Program-made: the position numbers and the translations under genes | The notes under the pieces: model-generated | Database searches by the model: none | Told to the model about the DNA's origin: nothing | Seen by the model: only the letters and a program-made list of their open reading frames with translations | Shown: positions 1 through 11,117 of the stretch, piece by piece | How the letters are laid out: every line of letters begins with the position of its first letter | Position numbering within the stretch: position 1 is the stretch's first letter | DNA from: Kalymmatonema gypsitolerans NIES-4073 | GTDB lineage: Bacteria > Cyanobacteriota > Cyanobacteriia > Cyanobacteriales > Nostocaceae | Length of the DNA: 64,000 nt | Assembly (NCBI RefSeq): GCF_002368435.1 | Contig: NZ_AP018264.1 | Location: 62,001 to 126,000 of the forward strand | Direction of reading: 5' to 3'

Positions 1-520
1 CTTGAGCAGACTCCATGCGTAGAACTTCCATGAAATCGCGCACGAACCATTTCGTCCCACCATACACCGCACCACCTGGATAAGCTTTTAATCCAGCCAC
101 CGATGAAGTTGCGATAATATGCCCAGACTTTTGGCTAATAAACGTTGGTAACACAGCAGCGATCCCATTTAGTACACCCTTAATATTGACATCAACTGTT
201 TGATTCCATTCATCCGTTTTCAATGCAGAAAGTGGAGAAGTGGGCATGATGCCAGCGTTCAAGAAAATAACATCAATGCCTCCAAATGCTTCCTTGGCAA
301 GCTTGACGATCGCAGCGTTATCCGATGGGTTAACCACATCCATCACTTGATAAACTGCTTGCCCGCCCGCTTTTTGAATTTCATCAACTAATTGTCTCAA
401 TTGCTGCTCGCGTCGCGCACCTAATACGACCTTAGCACCTTTGCTGGCAAGCAATTTCGCACTTGCTTCACCAATCCCTGATGATGCGCCAGTAATAATC
501 ACAACTTTGTCTTTAATCAT
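1..520 (-). CDS. SDR-family oxidoreductase, C-terminus cut by window edge
   Basis: Short-chain dehydrogenase/reductase, an NAD(P)-dependent oxidoreductase. Reading leftward from the ATG at 520, the protein opens with M-I-K-D-K-V-V, then the cofactor-binding T-G-A-S-S-G-I-G glycine motif, and later shows the structural N-A-G motif and the Y-G-G-T-K catalytic Tyr/Lys pair after a T-S-S-V-A-G strand. About 173 codons are visible and the frame is still open at base 1, so the C-terminal substrate-binding part is missing here. A GAGGAATAAG ribosome site precedes the ATG. It lies 42 bp downstream of a second SDR gene on the same strand and is probably in the same operon. The substrate cannot be told from sequence. 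Confidence 0.9.
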   Translation of the reverse strand, partial: MIKDKVVIITGASSGIGEASAKLLASKGAKVVLGARREQQLRQLVDEIQKAGGQAVYQVMDVVNPSDNAAIVKLAKEAFGGIDVIFLNAGIMPTSPLSALKTDEWNQTVDVNIKGVLNGIAAVLPTFISQKSGHIIATSSVAGLKAYPGGAVYGGTKWFVRDFMEVLRMESAQ

Positions 521-562
521 CTTATTCCTCTTTTTGTTGAGTAGATTCTTTTGCACCGACCA

Positions 563-1339
563 TTACTGCACCGTTTGGCCGCCGTCAATGACCATAGCGT
601 GTCCAATGACAAAGCCTGCTGCGTCCGAACATAGCCAGACGACGGCTGCGGCGATCTCCTCAGGCTTACCCATCCGTCCGACTGGCTCCTGGGCAATTAC
701 CTTCGCCCGCCCTTCGTCCGTACCGCCAGTGAAGCGACCCATCATCGGAGTGTCGATGTAGCCGGGACAGACGACGTTGATGCGGATGTTCTGCGCGGCG
801 TAGTCGAGGGCCGCCGATCGCGTGAGACCGATCACACCATGCTTCGCGGCGGTGTATGCAGGGCTGCCTTTGATGCCGATAACTCCCGCGCCCGATGACG
901 TGTTAACGATCGCGCCGCCTCCCTGCTTGAGGATCAGAGGGATTTCATGTTTCATGCACAGGAAAACGCCGCGGAGGTTGATGTCGATGATCTGGTTCCA
1001 CTCTTCCTCCTCGTACTCTGCGGTGGGAGCTGGCTTTCTTGGCTCGATGCCCGCATTATTGAAGGCGAAGTCCAGCCGCCCGAAAGCCTCAATGGTCTTG
1101 GCTAGGGCTGTCTTCACGTCCTCGGCCCGTGTTACGTCGCACCGGACAGCGATTGCCTGCCCGCCGAGTTCTTTGATTATGTGTGCCGTTTCTTGATTGC
1201 CCTGTTCTGAAACGTCGGCAACCACCACCGCCGCGCCTTCACGGGCAAACGCCAGCGCTGTGGCACGGCCAATGCCGCTCGCTGCTCCGGTGATAAAGGC
1301 CACCTTGCCTGTGTAGTTTCCATTCGAGTTAGGTAGCAT
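563..1339 (-). CDS. SDR-family oxidoreductase
   Basis: Classical short-chain dehydrogenase of about 258 residues. It has the T-G-A-A-S-G-I-G cofactor loop near the N-terminus, a V-V-A-D-V segment after strand 2, N-N-A-G, the catalytic S (N-T-S-S-G-A), Y-T-A-A-K, and the usual C-terminal V-I-D-G-G-Q end. I chose the ATG at 1339 because AGGAG lies 5 nt upstream of it; a GTG at 1366 would overlap the preceding stop codon as GTGA and is an alternative suggesting translational coupling. It is the fourth gene of a leftward operon (cupin, cyclophilin-like, hydrolase, SDR, SDR). The region is visibly GC-richer than the rest of the plasmid. The substrate is unknown. Confidence 0.93.
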   Translation of the reverse strand: MLPNSNGNYTGKVAFITGAASGIGRATALAFAREGAAVVVADVSEQGNQETAHIIKELGGQAIAVRCDVTRAEDVKTALAKTIEAFGRLDFAFNNAGIEPRKPAPTAEYEEEEWNQIIDINLRGVFLCMKHEIPLILKQGGGAIVNTSSGAGVIGIKGSPAYTAAKHGVIGLTRSAALDYAAQNIRINVVCPGYIDTPMMGRFTGGTDEGRAKVIAQEPVGRMGKPEEIAAAVVWLCSDAAGFVIGHAMVIDGGQTVQ

Positions 1340-1362
1340 ATTTTCTCCTGTCAATTGCTCGC

Positions 1363-2454
1363 TCACCGACTGAGATGTTGATTAAAAAAGGACTGAAGCT
1401 TGTCCCACGGGATCAGGTTCACCCGATCGTACAAATCGACATGGCCCGCATTCGGCACGATGTGGAGTTCCTTTGGCTCGGCTGCGCGTTTGTAGGCATC
1501 TTCGCTGAACTCCCTGGAATGTGCATCTGCCCCCGTGATGAACAGCATAGGACGAGGTGAAATCGTCTCAATATCGTTGAACGGGTAGAAGTTCATGAAT
1601 TTGACGTTGCTGGTAAGCGTCGGGTGGGTTGTCAATTTCGGCGACGAACCTTTGGGGGTGTACTCGCCTCTGGGAGTGCGGTAGAAATCGTAAAATTCAC
1701 GCTCAATAGCGGTGGAGTTCTCGTTCAGTTCATGCACGGTTCCGCTTGTGTATTTGGTCTCGCCGCCCGTGAACTCCGCATAGCGTTGTTCAGCCGCTTC
1801 TGCAATGACTTTCTTTCTCTGTTCGAGGGTCGTAGAATGCCTCAGCCCGTTACGGTTGGCTGCACCCATGTCATACATGCTGACCGTCGCAATGGCCTTC
1901 AGGCGCGGATCGATCTTGGCGGCACTGATGGCAAAGCTCCCGCTACCGCAAATTCCAAGAACGCCGATCCGCTCCCTGTCAACGAATGACTGGGTACTCA
2001 GAAAATCGACCGCAGCACTGAAATCGTCGGCATAAATATCCGGCGAAACAACGTTGCGGGGCTGCCCCTCACTCTCGCCCCAAAATGACAAATCGAGGGA
2101 CAAAGTGACGAACCCTTGTTCAGCCAGTTTTTGGGCATACAGATTTGCGCTTTGTTCTTTGACTGCGCCCATTGGGTGTCCGACAATGATTGCCGGATTC
2201 TTAGCGTTCTGATTCAAGGTTTTGGGAATGAAGAGATTCCCCGCAACCTTCATGTTGTATTGGTTTTTGAACGTAACCTTTTGCATAGTTACTTTATCGC
2301 TCTTATAGAAGTTGTCCGCCCCCTCGACCACAGCAGACTGCTGTACGGATGCTTGGGCGATATTACGCGAGGCGGGTGTTTGGTCGGGCGCAAATGCCGC
2401 TGTTGTGAAGATTGCACTCATTAAGAGGGTTGGGATTAGAACGGGGTGTTTCAT
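1363..2454 (-). CDS. Secreted alpha/beta hydrolase, dienelactone-hydrolase-like
   Basis: Alpha/beta hydrolase of 363 residues with an N-terminal signal peptide (hydrophobic stretch ending A-A-F-A). The G-H-P-M-G oxyanion strand is followed by L-S-L-D-L-S-F-W-G-E-S-E-G. The nucleophile elbow reads G-I-C-G-S-G, that is, a Cys in the place where most family members have Ser, as in dienelactone hydrolases. A candidate acid sits in I-T-G-A-D-A-H-S, and the catalytic His in P-N-A-G-H-V-D near the C-terminus. These residues make it a likely active enzyme on an unknown ester or lactone. It overlaps the possible GTG start of the downstream SDR by 4 nt, so the two are probably cotranslated. Confidence 0.88.
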   Translation of the reverse strand: MKHPVLIPTLLMSAIFTTAAFAPDQTPASRNIAQASVQQSAVVEGADNFYKSDKVTMQKVTFKNQYNMKVAGNLFIPKTLNQNAKNPAIIVGHPMGAVKEQSANLYAQKLAEQGFVTLSLDLSFWGESEGQPRNVVSPDIYADDFSAAVDFLSTQSFVDRERIGVLGICGSGSFAISAAKIDPRLKAIATVSMYDMGAANRNGLRHSTTLEQRKKVIAEAAEQRYAEFTGGETKYTSGTVHELNENSTAIEREFYDFYRTPRGEYTPKGSSPKLTTHPTLTSNVKFMNFYPFNDIETISPRPMLFITGADAHSREFSEDAYKRAAEPKELHIVPNAGHVDLYDRVNLIPWDKLQSFFNQHLSR

Positions 2455-2538
2455 TGAGTTCTCTGTATGTGTATGGTTATCAAGTGGGTTAGCTTCGGTT
2501 CGATCGCCGTCGTAAGCAGCTTCGTTTCTGCATCCTCT

Positions 2539-3066
2539 TTACTGCGCTTGAAGCTCGATCGTCACTTCTACAGAACCAGGCACATTCAATGCCTCGATAT
2601 CACCGTCAATTTTCCCGAGGATAATCAGTCCGTTTGAGTATCCAAAATCGTTGTAATACATCGCCAAATTTCCCCAGGGAGCGTAATACGCGATATCTCC
2701 AACCGCAGGATCACTGCCCGAAGGTGCATCTTCTGTCGATAATCGTCTTGGCAAATCACTAACTTTTTCGGTGTTCGCGTGATCTTCTAGCGTCAGTGTC
2801 AATGGCAGCAGGGAAATAAAATCCTGAGTGGTTTTGCTATCAATCAACGTGGCTGTCACGACTTCGTTTCCAACCCTGATGTTGATCTTCATCCTGTTTG
2901 TTTGCTCGGTTGATAGTTCCGTCGGTATCTCTGACGGGGCATTGCTGGTGATACTGTTGTCGGCACGGCAGGCTGAGGAAGTTAGGGACATTGCTAAAGC
3001 GAGAACCAAAATCAGCATTCGCTTCTGACCGTTTTTTCCTCTAGTGGGAAGCCATCTCAAAAGCAT
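2539..3066 (-). CDS. Cyclophilin-like fold protein, probable lipoprotein
   Basis: Protein of 175 residues. The N-terminus has basic residues, a hydrophobic run (L-I-L-V-L-A-L-A-M) and a lipobox-like S-S-A-C, so it is probably an exported lipoprotein. The mature part (M-K-I-N-I-R-V-G then D-F-I-S-L-L-P-L-T-L-T-L-E-D, D-I-A-Y-Y-A-P-W-G-N-L-A-M-Y-Y-N-D and L-I-I-L-G-K-I-D-G) matches the bacterial cyclophilin-like family, which has the fold without proven prolyl isomerase activity. The start overlaps the cupin stop codon as TGATG, which implies coupled translation; an internal Met 16 codons in is an alternative start. Its role is not known, although this family often sits beside oxidoreductases and cupins. 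Confidence 0.8.
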   Translation of the reverse strand: MLLRWLPTRGKNGQKRMLILVLALAMSLTSSACRADNSITSNAPSEIPTELSTEQTNRMKINIRVGNEVVTATLIDSKTTQDFISLLPLTLTLEDHANTEKVSDLPRRLSTEDAPSGSDPAVGDIAYYAPWGNLAMYYNDFGYSNGLIILGKIDGDIEALNVPGSVEVTIELQAQ

Positions 3067-3569
3067 CAGGATCTCCCTTCATATTGCTCGTCACTGACCT
3101 GTTCCATCCAGTCCACAGGGCTGCCGTTGAGCGCTTCGTGAATGGCGGTGTGAGTCATGGCTGTAGTGGCTGTAGCGCCGTGCCAGTGCTTTACACCCGG
3201 TGGAATCCAGACGACATCACCGGGTCTAATCTCTTGAATTTGACCGCCCCACTGTTGAACCCAGCCAACTCCAGCCGTCACAATCAGGGTTTGCCCTAAG
3301 GGATGAGTGTGCCATGCGGTTCGGGCACCTGGCTCAAAAGCTACACTTGCGCCAGATGTGCGAGCCGGATCGTGCGCTGCAAAAAGAGGATTGATACGTA
3401 CAGAACCCGTGAAATAGTCGGCAGATCCTTCGGTGGAAGGCTGCGAACCATTCTGCGTAATTTCTACGCCCTGTAGGCGATTGCCAGATGAGACTTGTGT
3501 ATGACCCGCCCGCGCGAACCCCAAAGCCAATAAGGAAAATGCCATGACAGGCATCGTGAGCCGTTTCAT
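3066..3569 (-). CDS. Exported cupin-domain protein
   Basis: Cupin of 167 residues with an N-terminal signal peptide (hydrophobic run, cut near A-R-A-G). Motif 1 is seen as [20 protein letters not shown], with two metal-ligand His residues and a Gln where Glu is common; motif 2 as [18 protein letters not shown] metal-binding beta-barrel is therefore intact. Proteins of this type (related to small cupins annotated as mandelonitrile-lyase-like) usually act on small organic compounds, but no substrate can be named. It is the first gene of the leftward operon and faces the AraC-type regulator across about 360 bp. Confidence 0.88.
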   Translation of the reverse strand: MKRLTMPVMAFSLLALGFARAGHTQVSSGNRLQGVEITQNGSQPSTEGSADYFTGSVRINPLFAAHDPARTSGASVAFEPGARTAWHTHPLGQTLIVTAGVGWVQQWGGQIQEIRPGDVVWIPPGVKHWHGATATTAMTHTAIHEALNGSPVDWMEQVSDEQYEGRS

Positions 3570-3930
3570 TTCTGTTCCTCCAATTTGTGCTTTGTCATGC
3601 GAAGCTTTCCCACAGCGACCAATGCCTGCCGTGGATTTAATGATGCTTCTCGCGATTGCACGAGAAGCGCTTGACCAAACAAACCTGCTATTTCTCTTGG
3701 ATAAAAGTCCAGACGCTTACAAGAAGCCGGAATCACGTTTCATTGCTTTAACCTCATTCTAGAAATTCTGAAAGGCAAGCAATAGGACGATCGTCTAAGA
3801 TCGTTGTACAATCCTGCAAACTTATACTCGTTTCGGCTCAAGTCACGCTAGATTCTTGTACAGGGCTGGCACTGCCAAACCCTTGCTGAAGCTTGATGTA
3901 TCCAAAAGTTTGTTTAAATCGGTATGAGAA
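3570..3930. promoter_or_regulatory. Divergent intergenic region between cupin operon and AraC regulator
   Basis: This 361-bp gap should hold both divergent promoters and the regulator's operator. It contains a perfect GACGATCGTC palindrome at 3786-3795 and two TTGTACA words close to the regulator gene. No gene could be supported; a short open frame here looks like noise. Which site the regulator binds is inference from position only. Confidence 0.5.
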
Positions 3931-4953
3931 ATGAACGCTGCAAGAACGAGTGAAAAGTCCGGTAGAGCCTTGATGAATGACCTTCAGACTCTTCGCGAGG
4001 CAGACCGAGCGCAAGCCAACCGAGAGGAATTAACGGAGCGAATTGCTCAAGCGATTTGTACTGATGGAGCGATCGAGCCACTTTCTGGATTGCACTTCAA
4101 CCGTTCCTCTTCCCCTTCGGAATGCTTTCATAATGTCTCTATTCCTGCCTTTTGTGTGATTGCTCAAGGCAGCAAAGAAGTTCTTCTAGGCAGCGATCGC
4201 TATCAGTACGACCCAATGCATTATTTGCTGGGGACGGTCGAACTGCCGATTGCCAGCCGAATTCTAGAAGCAACCCAGGAAAAACCGTACCTGGGTCTTC
4301 GTCTCGATCTCGACCCTACCCTGGTTGGTTCAGTCATGGTTGAGGCAGGCTATCCTTCAGCCCAAAGGGGTGCTAGTGTCAAAGCGATCGATGTTAGTCC
4401 ATTGAATGCAGACCTGTTAGATGCTGTGGTGCGGCTTGTCAGACTGCTCGATTCTCCGGCTGAAGCGCATGTGCTTGCACCCCTGATCAAGCGGGAGATT
4501 ATCTACCGACTCCTGATGGGAGAGCAAGGTGCTCGGCTGCGTCAGATTGCTATTTTGGGTGGCTACACGCACTACATCGCTCTTGCCGTCGATCGACTGC
4601 GGAAAGACTTCAACCAGCCGATCAAGATTGAAGACATCGCCCGAGAGTTAGGTATGAGTGTGTCAGGCTTTCACCACCACTTCAAATCGGTCACGGCAAT
4701 GAGTCCCTTGCAGTTCCAGAAACAACTGCGACTTCAGGAGGCTCGCCGTCTGATGTTGGGGCAAAACCTGGATGCGACCAGTGCTGCCTACCGGGTGGGG
4801 TATGACGATGCTTCGCACTTCAACCGGGAGTACAAGCGGCTCTTTGGTGCGCCACCCATGCGCGATGTGGAACGGTTGCGAGAAGCTGCTCTTGAGGCTA
4901 ATAGTTCAATACAATCTCCTCAAGACACCCGCCATCTTGCCAGAAATCACTAA
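3931..4953 (+). CDS. AraC-family transcriptional regulator
   Basis: Regulator of 340 residues. The N-terminal half (around residues 60-170, with V-I-A-Q-G-S-K-E-V-L-L-G and Y-D-P-M-H-Y-L-L) matches the AraC_N sensing domain. The C-terminal 100 residues hold the double helix-turn-helix: I-E-D-I-A-R-E-L-G-M-S-V-S-G-F-H-H-H-F-K for the first helix pair and A-A-Y-R-V-G-Y-D-D-A-S-H-F-N-R-E-Y-K-R-L-F-G for the second, followed by P-P. It is divergent from the oxidoreductase operon and most probably controls it, perhaps in response to a small reactive compound. Met 15 is an alternative start; neither start has a strong ribosome site. The GC-rich codon use matches the operon it faces, which suggests the pair arrived together. 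Confidence 0.93.
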   Translation: MNAARTSEKSGRALMNDLQTLREADRAQANREELTERIAQAICTDGAIEPLSGLHFNRSSSPSECFHNVSIPAFCVIAQGSKEVLLGSDRYQYDPMHYLLGTVELPIASRILEATQEKPYLGLRLDLDPTLVGSVMVEAGYPSAQRGASVKAIDVSPLNADLLDAVVRLVRLLDSPAEAHVLAPLIKREIIYRLLMGEQGARLRQIAILGGYTHYIALAVDRLRKDFNQPIKIEDIARELGMSVSGFHHHFKSVTAMSPLQFQKQLRLQEARRLMLGQNLDATSAAYRVGYDDASHFNREYKRLFGAPPMRDVERLREAALEANSSIQSPQDTRHLARNH

Positions 4954-5537
4954 AATATTGTGGAGATAACTCTGTGTAGCACACTGTATGCTGAGTGTTC
5001 TTGTGTCTTAGATAGTGCTGAATAAATCGTGTATCGTGCCCATTATTGATGAGCTTGTATCCGCAACCTGTTGTCACTACAACCCCATATTTCATTATCT
5101 CTGCTGAATCAACTTGCGAGTATCGGCTTATTATCTACGAACAGTATGTGACAGTATGTGTAAGCCATCCAGCTCATATTATTACCCAGAATTTGAAACT
5201 TCTATTGACCTCAGTGCATGAATCGTTAGCTTTCCTGAAGTAAATCACCCTTCGTCTTTACCTGAGAAACGGTCAACTTTATATTTCATACACTAACTAA
5301 AGTATCTTCCTTAATCCAGACATACTTTCGGTGGGTTAACTCTGCGGGTTAACCGGCTTGCTACTCTATCTCTATTGGAAAATTTTTGAAAACAGGATAG
5401 TAGCCGAGGCGTTAGCATTCATTTCCAATTTAAAATTGTTATTTTTTACACGGACTTACGTCCAAATAAAGAAGAGAAAGCACTATAGCTAACGCTCAAT
5501 TCTTTAAGAAGTAACTCTCACATAGGAGATAAAAATT
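4954..5537. other. Gene-poor gap with a GGGTTAAC direct repeat
   Basis: 584 bp without a supportable gene. Short open frames on both strands have no ribosome site or recognisable product. A direct repeat of GGGTTAAC occurs at 5333-5340 and 5346-5353, and a small GGAC-TTAC-GTCC hairpin at 5452-5463, both in the probable promoter/leader region of the gene starting at 5538. Confidence 0.5.
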
Positions 5538-5879
5538 ATGGCTACTAAAACCAAAAAAGTTAGTTTAATTGATGATAACGCAATGGGTATTTACAAAATT
5601 GCTGACTACAACGAGCGTAAGTTTAAAGCAGTCTACTACGGGCTACAAGAAACCTGGGGTAAAACTATTCAAGCGCAGTCACAAACTAACTGGAATAAAA
5701 CACAATGGGATGCTTTTAAAACAAGATTCATTGCTACATTCGGCTCAGTTGACAACCCCAAATACAGTGTACAACAAATGGTTGACTATTCCATTAAGCA
5801 CTTCAACAAAGGCTTAGAAGAACTACTCGAAGTCAACAAACGTACTTGGCTACAACGCGAACGTTTATTAGCAAAATAA
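5538..5879 (+). CDS. Small conserved protein, first of a tandem paralogous pair
   Basis: A 113-residue hydrophilic protein that I do not recognise. The ATG is preceded by CATAGGAGAT, a good ribosome site. It aligns end to end with the next gene: D-D-N-A-M-G-I-Y-K-I-A-D-Y-N-E-R-K matches D-D-S-T-M-E-Q-F-K-I-E-S-F-D-V-R-K, and K-H-F-N-K-G-L-E-E-L-L-E-V-N-K-R-T-W matches K-F-N-M-S-L-E-D-L-L-A-Y-N-R-K-S-W. There is no signal peptide, membrane segment or known catalytic motif. It is followed at once by a strong intrinsic terminator, so it can be transcribed as a single unit, possibly at high level. The function is unknown. Confidence 0.82.
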   Translation: MATKTKKVSLIDDNAMGIYKIADYNERKFKAVYYGLQETWGKTIQAQSQTNWNKTQWDAFKTRFIATFGSVDNPKYSVQQMVDYSIKHFNKGLEELLEVNKRTWLQRERLLAK

Positions 5880-5903
5880 TCACAAATAATCTAATTTTAC
5901 AGA

Positions 5904-5938
5904 AAATCTCGCTCATACAGAGTGGGATTTATTTTTTT
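5904..5938 (+). terminator. Rho-independent terminator between the paralogues
   Basis: An 11-bp stem (AAATCTCGCTC at 5904-5914 pairing with GAGTGGGATTT at 5920-5930, with a few G-U pairs), a 5-nt loop and a run of seven T. It lies 24 bp after the first paralogue's stop. Confidence 0.85.
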
Positions 5939-5988
5939 GACTAATGCTGACGCAGCTAAAAGCGAAACACTCATCAAGGAAAAAAACT

Positions 5989-6432
5989 ATGGCTGCTAAT
6001 AAATCTACTAAAGCTCAAGCTGCTACAGTCGATGATTCAACAATGGAGCAATTCAAGATTGAATCATTCGACGTGCGTAAATACAACACAATTTTCTATT
6101 CAATCCGTGACCTTTACGGACGCGAATCACAACGACAACTGGGGTCTGACAATTTCGATTGGAAAGCTTTTAAGCTTCAGTTTGAAATCTGTTTTGGTCG
6201 TCCTGAAGATTGTCGTTACACCACAGAACAATTATTGAATTTCGCCAAATACAAATTCAACATGAGTTTGGAAGACTTGTTAGCTTATAACCGTAAATCA
6301 TGGGAACTCCGCAAAAGGCGAGAACAACAATATGCAGACATGGAGCAAATTAACTCTGTAATTCAACACATTCCAGAAATTACCAATTCTCATGTTGATT
6401 GCTACCAAATGCTAGAGCAACAGCCATACTAA
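5989..6432 (+). CDS. Small conserved protein, second of the tandem pair
   Basis: A 147-residue paralogue of the preceding gene (see the alignment given there), with an extra C-terminal tail of about 35 residues. I chose the ATG at 5989, where CAAGGA lies 9 nt upstream and where the M-A-(A/T)-N/K-K opening matches the paralogue; the frame is open further upstream to an ATG at 5944, but that start has no ribosome site and overlaps the terminator's T run. It is hydrophilic and lysine- and aromatic-rich, with no recognised domain. The function is unknown; the duplication argues it is a real gene. Confidence 0.82.
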   Translation: MAANKSTKAQAATVDDSTMEQFKIESFDVRKYNTIFYSIRDLYGRESQRQLGSDNFDWKAFKLQFEICFGRPEDCRYTTEQLLNFAKYKFNMSLEDLLAYNRKSWELRKRREQQYADMEQINSVIQHIPEITNSHVDCYQMLEQQPY

Positions 6433-6438
6433 AATCTC

Positions 6439-6499
6439 AAAGAATCAGTTAGAAAGTACTATTTTATGCAGCACTTCATTCTAGCTGATTCTTTTTTTA
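6439..6499. terminator. Bidirectional-type terminator between convergent genes
   Basis: A 16-bp arm (AAAGAATCAGTTAGAA, 6439-6454) pairs with TTCTAGCTGATTCTTT (6479-6494) at all positions if one G-U pair is allowed, followed by a T run on the plus strand. It sits between the tandem paralogues and the convergent parM-like gene and could serve both. Confidence 0.8.
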
Positions 6500-6524
6500 C
6501 TACATTGATTTTTGTCTGAAACTA

Positions 6525-7769
6525 TCAAACATTCTCGTTTACAGCAATAAAGGTACTAGGCCGCTCACAAGGTGTAAAGTTATACTTAAGCTTGACTTCT
6601 TCACCTGCATTATTTGTATTACCTTCAACAGATTTAGTTAGCGGTACAACTTCAGAGCGTATATAACCAGTTAACTTATCAAACTGAATAATCATGTGCT
6701 GGTGGAAAGCCCAAACATCCGCCATCCGATTGCCCATACCAGAAGATATTTCATCAGGTATAAAAATATTAGCGTGCCAGGATACTTTAATCCCCTCTTT
6801 CTGGAAGTAAGCATCTATTTCAGGACGAATGTAATCCGCAGTTCCTCCGCAAAATACCAGTTCTTCAATATCCTCATCCATCTTTGAGCGCAACCACCTG
6901 GCGATCGCACGCCAATATTCGTCTCTGGCAAGTAATAAAGCTTTGGACATCGACTCTCCATCAAGTTGAATCTCATCAACTTTGCGCTTGCGTGAGAGTT
7001 TTTGCATCACCTGGGGGTCACAACTGGCTCCAGCTTCTATCAGTACCTCAATAATATTGGAATTATCAGGGCTTAGTCCCGATGTTTTGGAAATCAAATT
7101 ATTTACTAACCAAGACATACCAAAATTGCTGGTTATTCCTGCACCAATCGAACCACTGCGAAAGGTGAAAATACTCGCGTTGCGATAACCAAGCATCACA
7201 TACATCGAAACAGGTACATGATTGCTAAGTGATCGCCTACGGTGGAAAAATATTCCACTACCCTCAGAAGCTGCATCATAACGAAGCATTTTCACCCGCA
7301 TCTTACCTGCTGGTGTATCAAACCCCCGAAACGTATCCTTCAACCGAATTTGTAACTGTTCCTTGTCTTGCACTTCACCCGGCGGCAGCAGGACACTCAA
7401 GTAAGCTGCAACATCATTACCCAGGTTCAACTTCTCCTTAGCCAGCCAAAATGCACCGCAAATTTTGGGGATTGCTAGTTCATACTTTAACTCCCTCAGT
7501 TGCGATATACCCCCAAACCGACGACGAGCAAGTTCTCCCAAGGCGAAATACTCATCGCCTATCCCTACCCAAGCACGAGATTCAGGACTACCTTCAGGTT
7601 GGACGCTTTCAACTGAGGCTTTAGCAACATCCGCTATTTCTGAATCTAAAAGTAAAACAACAGGCTTTCCTTCTGGATAATCCTGAACAATAGCCTTGGT
7701 TTTACTTGCACCCATATCAATCGTAATTACTATCTTTTTTACGTCTGTTTTCTCCTTTGTTTTAGGCAT
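6525..7769 (-). CDS. parM: ParM/StbA-type actin-like ATPase, plasmid segregation
   Basis: Actin-like ATPase of 414 residues. Phosphate-1 motif I-T-I-D-M-G-A-S-K-T-K lies at residues 15-25 (Asp18). A phosphate-2-like segment is seen around S-I-G-A-G-I-T-S-N-F-G, and the adenosine motif as L-V-F-C-G-G-T-A-D-Y near residue 315. Length and motif order fit the ParM/StbA group that polymerises into filaments and pushes plasmid copies apart, working with a DNA-binding adaptor (ParR) and a centromere. The gene upstream on this strand is katG, but the next one (11118-11696) looks ParR-like, and both promoter regions share repeats. The gene symbol rests on motif similarity. It could alternatively be a non-ParM actin homologue with another cargo. 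Confidence 0.85.
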   Translation of the reverse strand: MPKTKEKTDVKKIVITIDMGASKTKAIVQDYPEGKPVVLLLDSEIADVAKASVESVQPEGSPESRAWVGIGDEYFALGELARRRFGGISQLRELKYELAIPKICGAFWLAKEKLNLGNDVAAYLSVLLPPGEVQDKEQLQIRLKDTFRGFDTPAGKMRVKMLRYDAASEGSGIFFHRRRSLSNHVPVSMYVMLGYRNASIFTFRSGSIGAGITSNFGMSWLVNNLISKTSGLSPDNSNIIEVLIEAGASCDPQVMQKLSRKRKVDEIQLDGESMSKALLLARDEYWRAIARWLRSKMDEDIEELVFCGGTADYIRPEIDAYFQKEGIKVSWHANIFIPDEISSGMGNRMADVWAFHQHMIIQFDKLTGYIRSEVVPLTKSVEGNTNNAGEEVKLKYNFTPCERPSTFIAVNENV

Positions 7770-8499
7770 ATCTTTATATTTTATTAATTTTTACTATAGT
7801 TCCTAATTTAACCGAAGTGGGAATAATGCTGTAGTGCAAAACATTTTCTTTACAGGGGTTAACAGGTTTTTTACATACAAAGAAAAACCATTACAATCAT
7901 TTTCTTCTATAACACTAATACCAAACCAAAACTGTAGATCCTAAGTAAATTAATGTATTAAAAATTTCTTCAATACGCGCTGGTTAAATTACCTCCTACA
8001 TCATGAACAAATTACCCCAATCACACACCAATTTTGTATCAACTAAAAGCTGAATTACAAAATAACATTTGTCTTTGGCTTGTCAAATAAACAATGTAAT
8101 TGTGATTATTGCACCCAGTATTACCTCAATCACCCCCACACTTACCTCACTAAAAGCACCACAATTGAGTAGTCTTGTACAATAACAAGGTATGTTGAAT
8201 GGGGTCAATTATATATTTGCTTTACTGTAAAATTTTTGATTGCAGTTTTTCCAGATGAAATATTATGAAGGCAATCGCATCTTGGGAGTTAGAATGCGAT
8301 CGCCTCTCCAGTCCGGTCAAATATTGTTAATGCACTCTTTGAGGGCAGCATTTCAACTTAGCTTGAAATACTGTCCTCATATTTGTTTCTAGCTTCCACC
8401 CGCGTTCAGGATTTCCGCTCTTTTGCTTCCACCTCAACCCCTAATCGCCAAATAAGCGAAGTTACGCCGAGAAACTCTCGAAAAGCTTCTCGCTCTCGA
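7770..8499. promoter_or_regulatory. Repeat-bearing region upstream of parM
   Basis: A 730-bp non-coding gap between katG and parM. It contains TACCCCAATCA (8013-8023), TACCTCAATCA (8122-8132) and one copy of a 24-bp repeat (8184-8207) whose partner is at 12067-12090. A HIP1 octamer lies at 8296-8303. Because the same words occur upstream of the ParR-like gene, this is a candidate centromere/operator region. No gene is visible. Confidence 0.6.
8184..8207 (+). repeat. 24-bp direct repeat, copy A
   Basis: Begins AACAAGGTATGTT and ends AATGGGGTCA; identical to 12067-12090 except for one base in the middle. Both copies precede plasmid maintenance or mobilisation genes. Confidence 0.85.

Positions 8500-11117
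<2,618 letters not shown>

Noticed and set aside
5046-5243. 65-residue open frame on the plus strand
   Set aside because: No ribosome site, no recognisable motif and low-complexity composition; treated as noise in the gap before 5538.
5333-5353. GGGTTAAC direct repeat as an operator
   Set aside because: Only two short copies 5 bp apart with no regulator linked to them; kept as a note in the gap entry.
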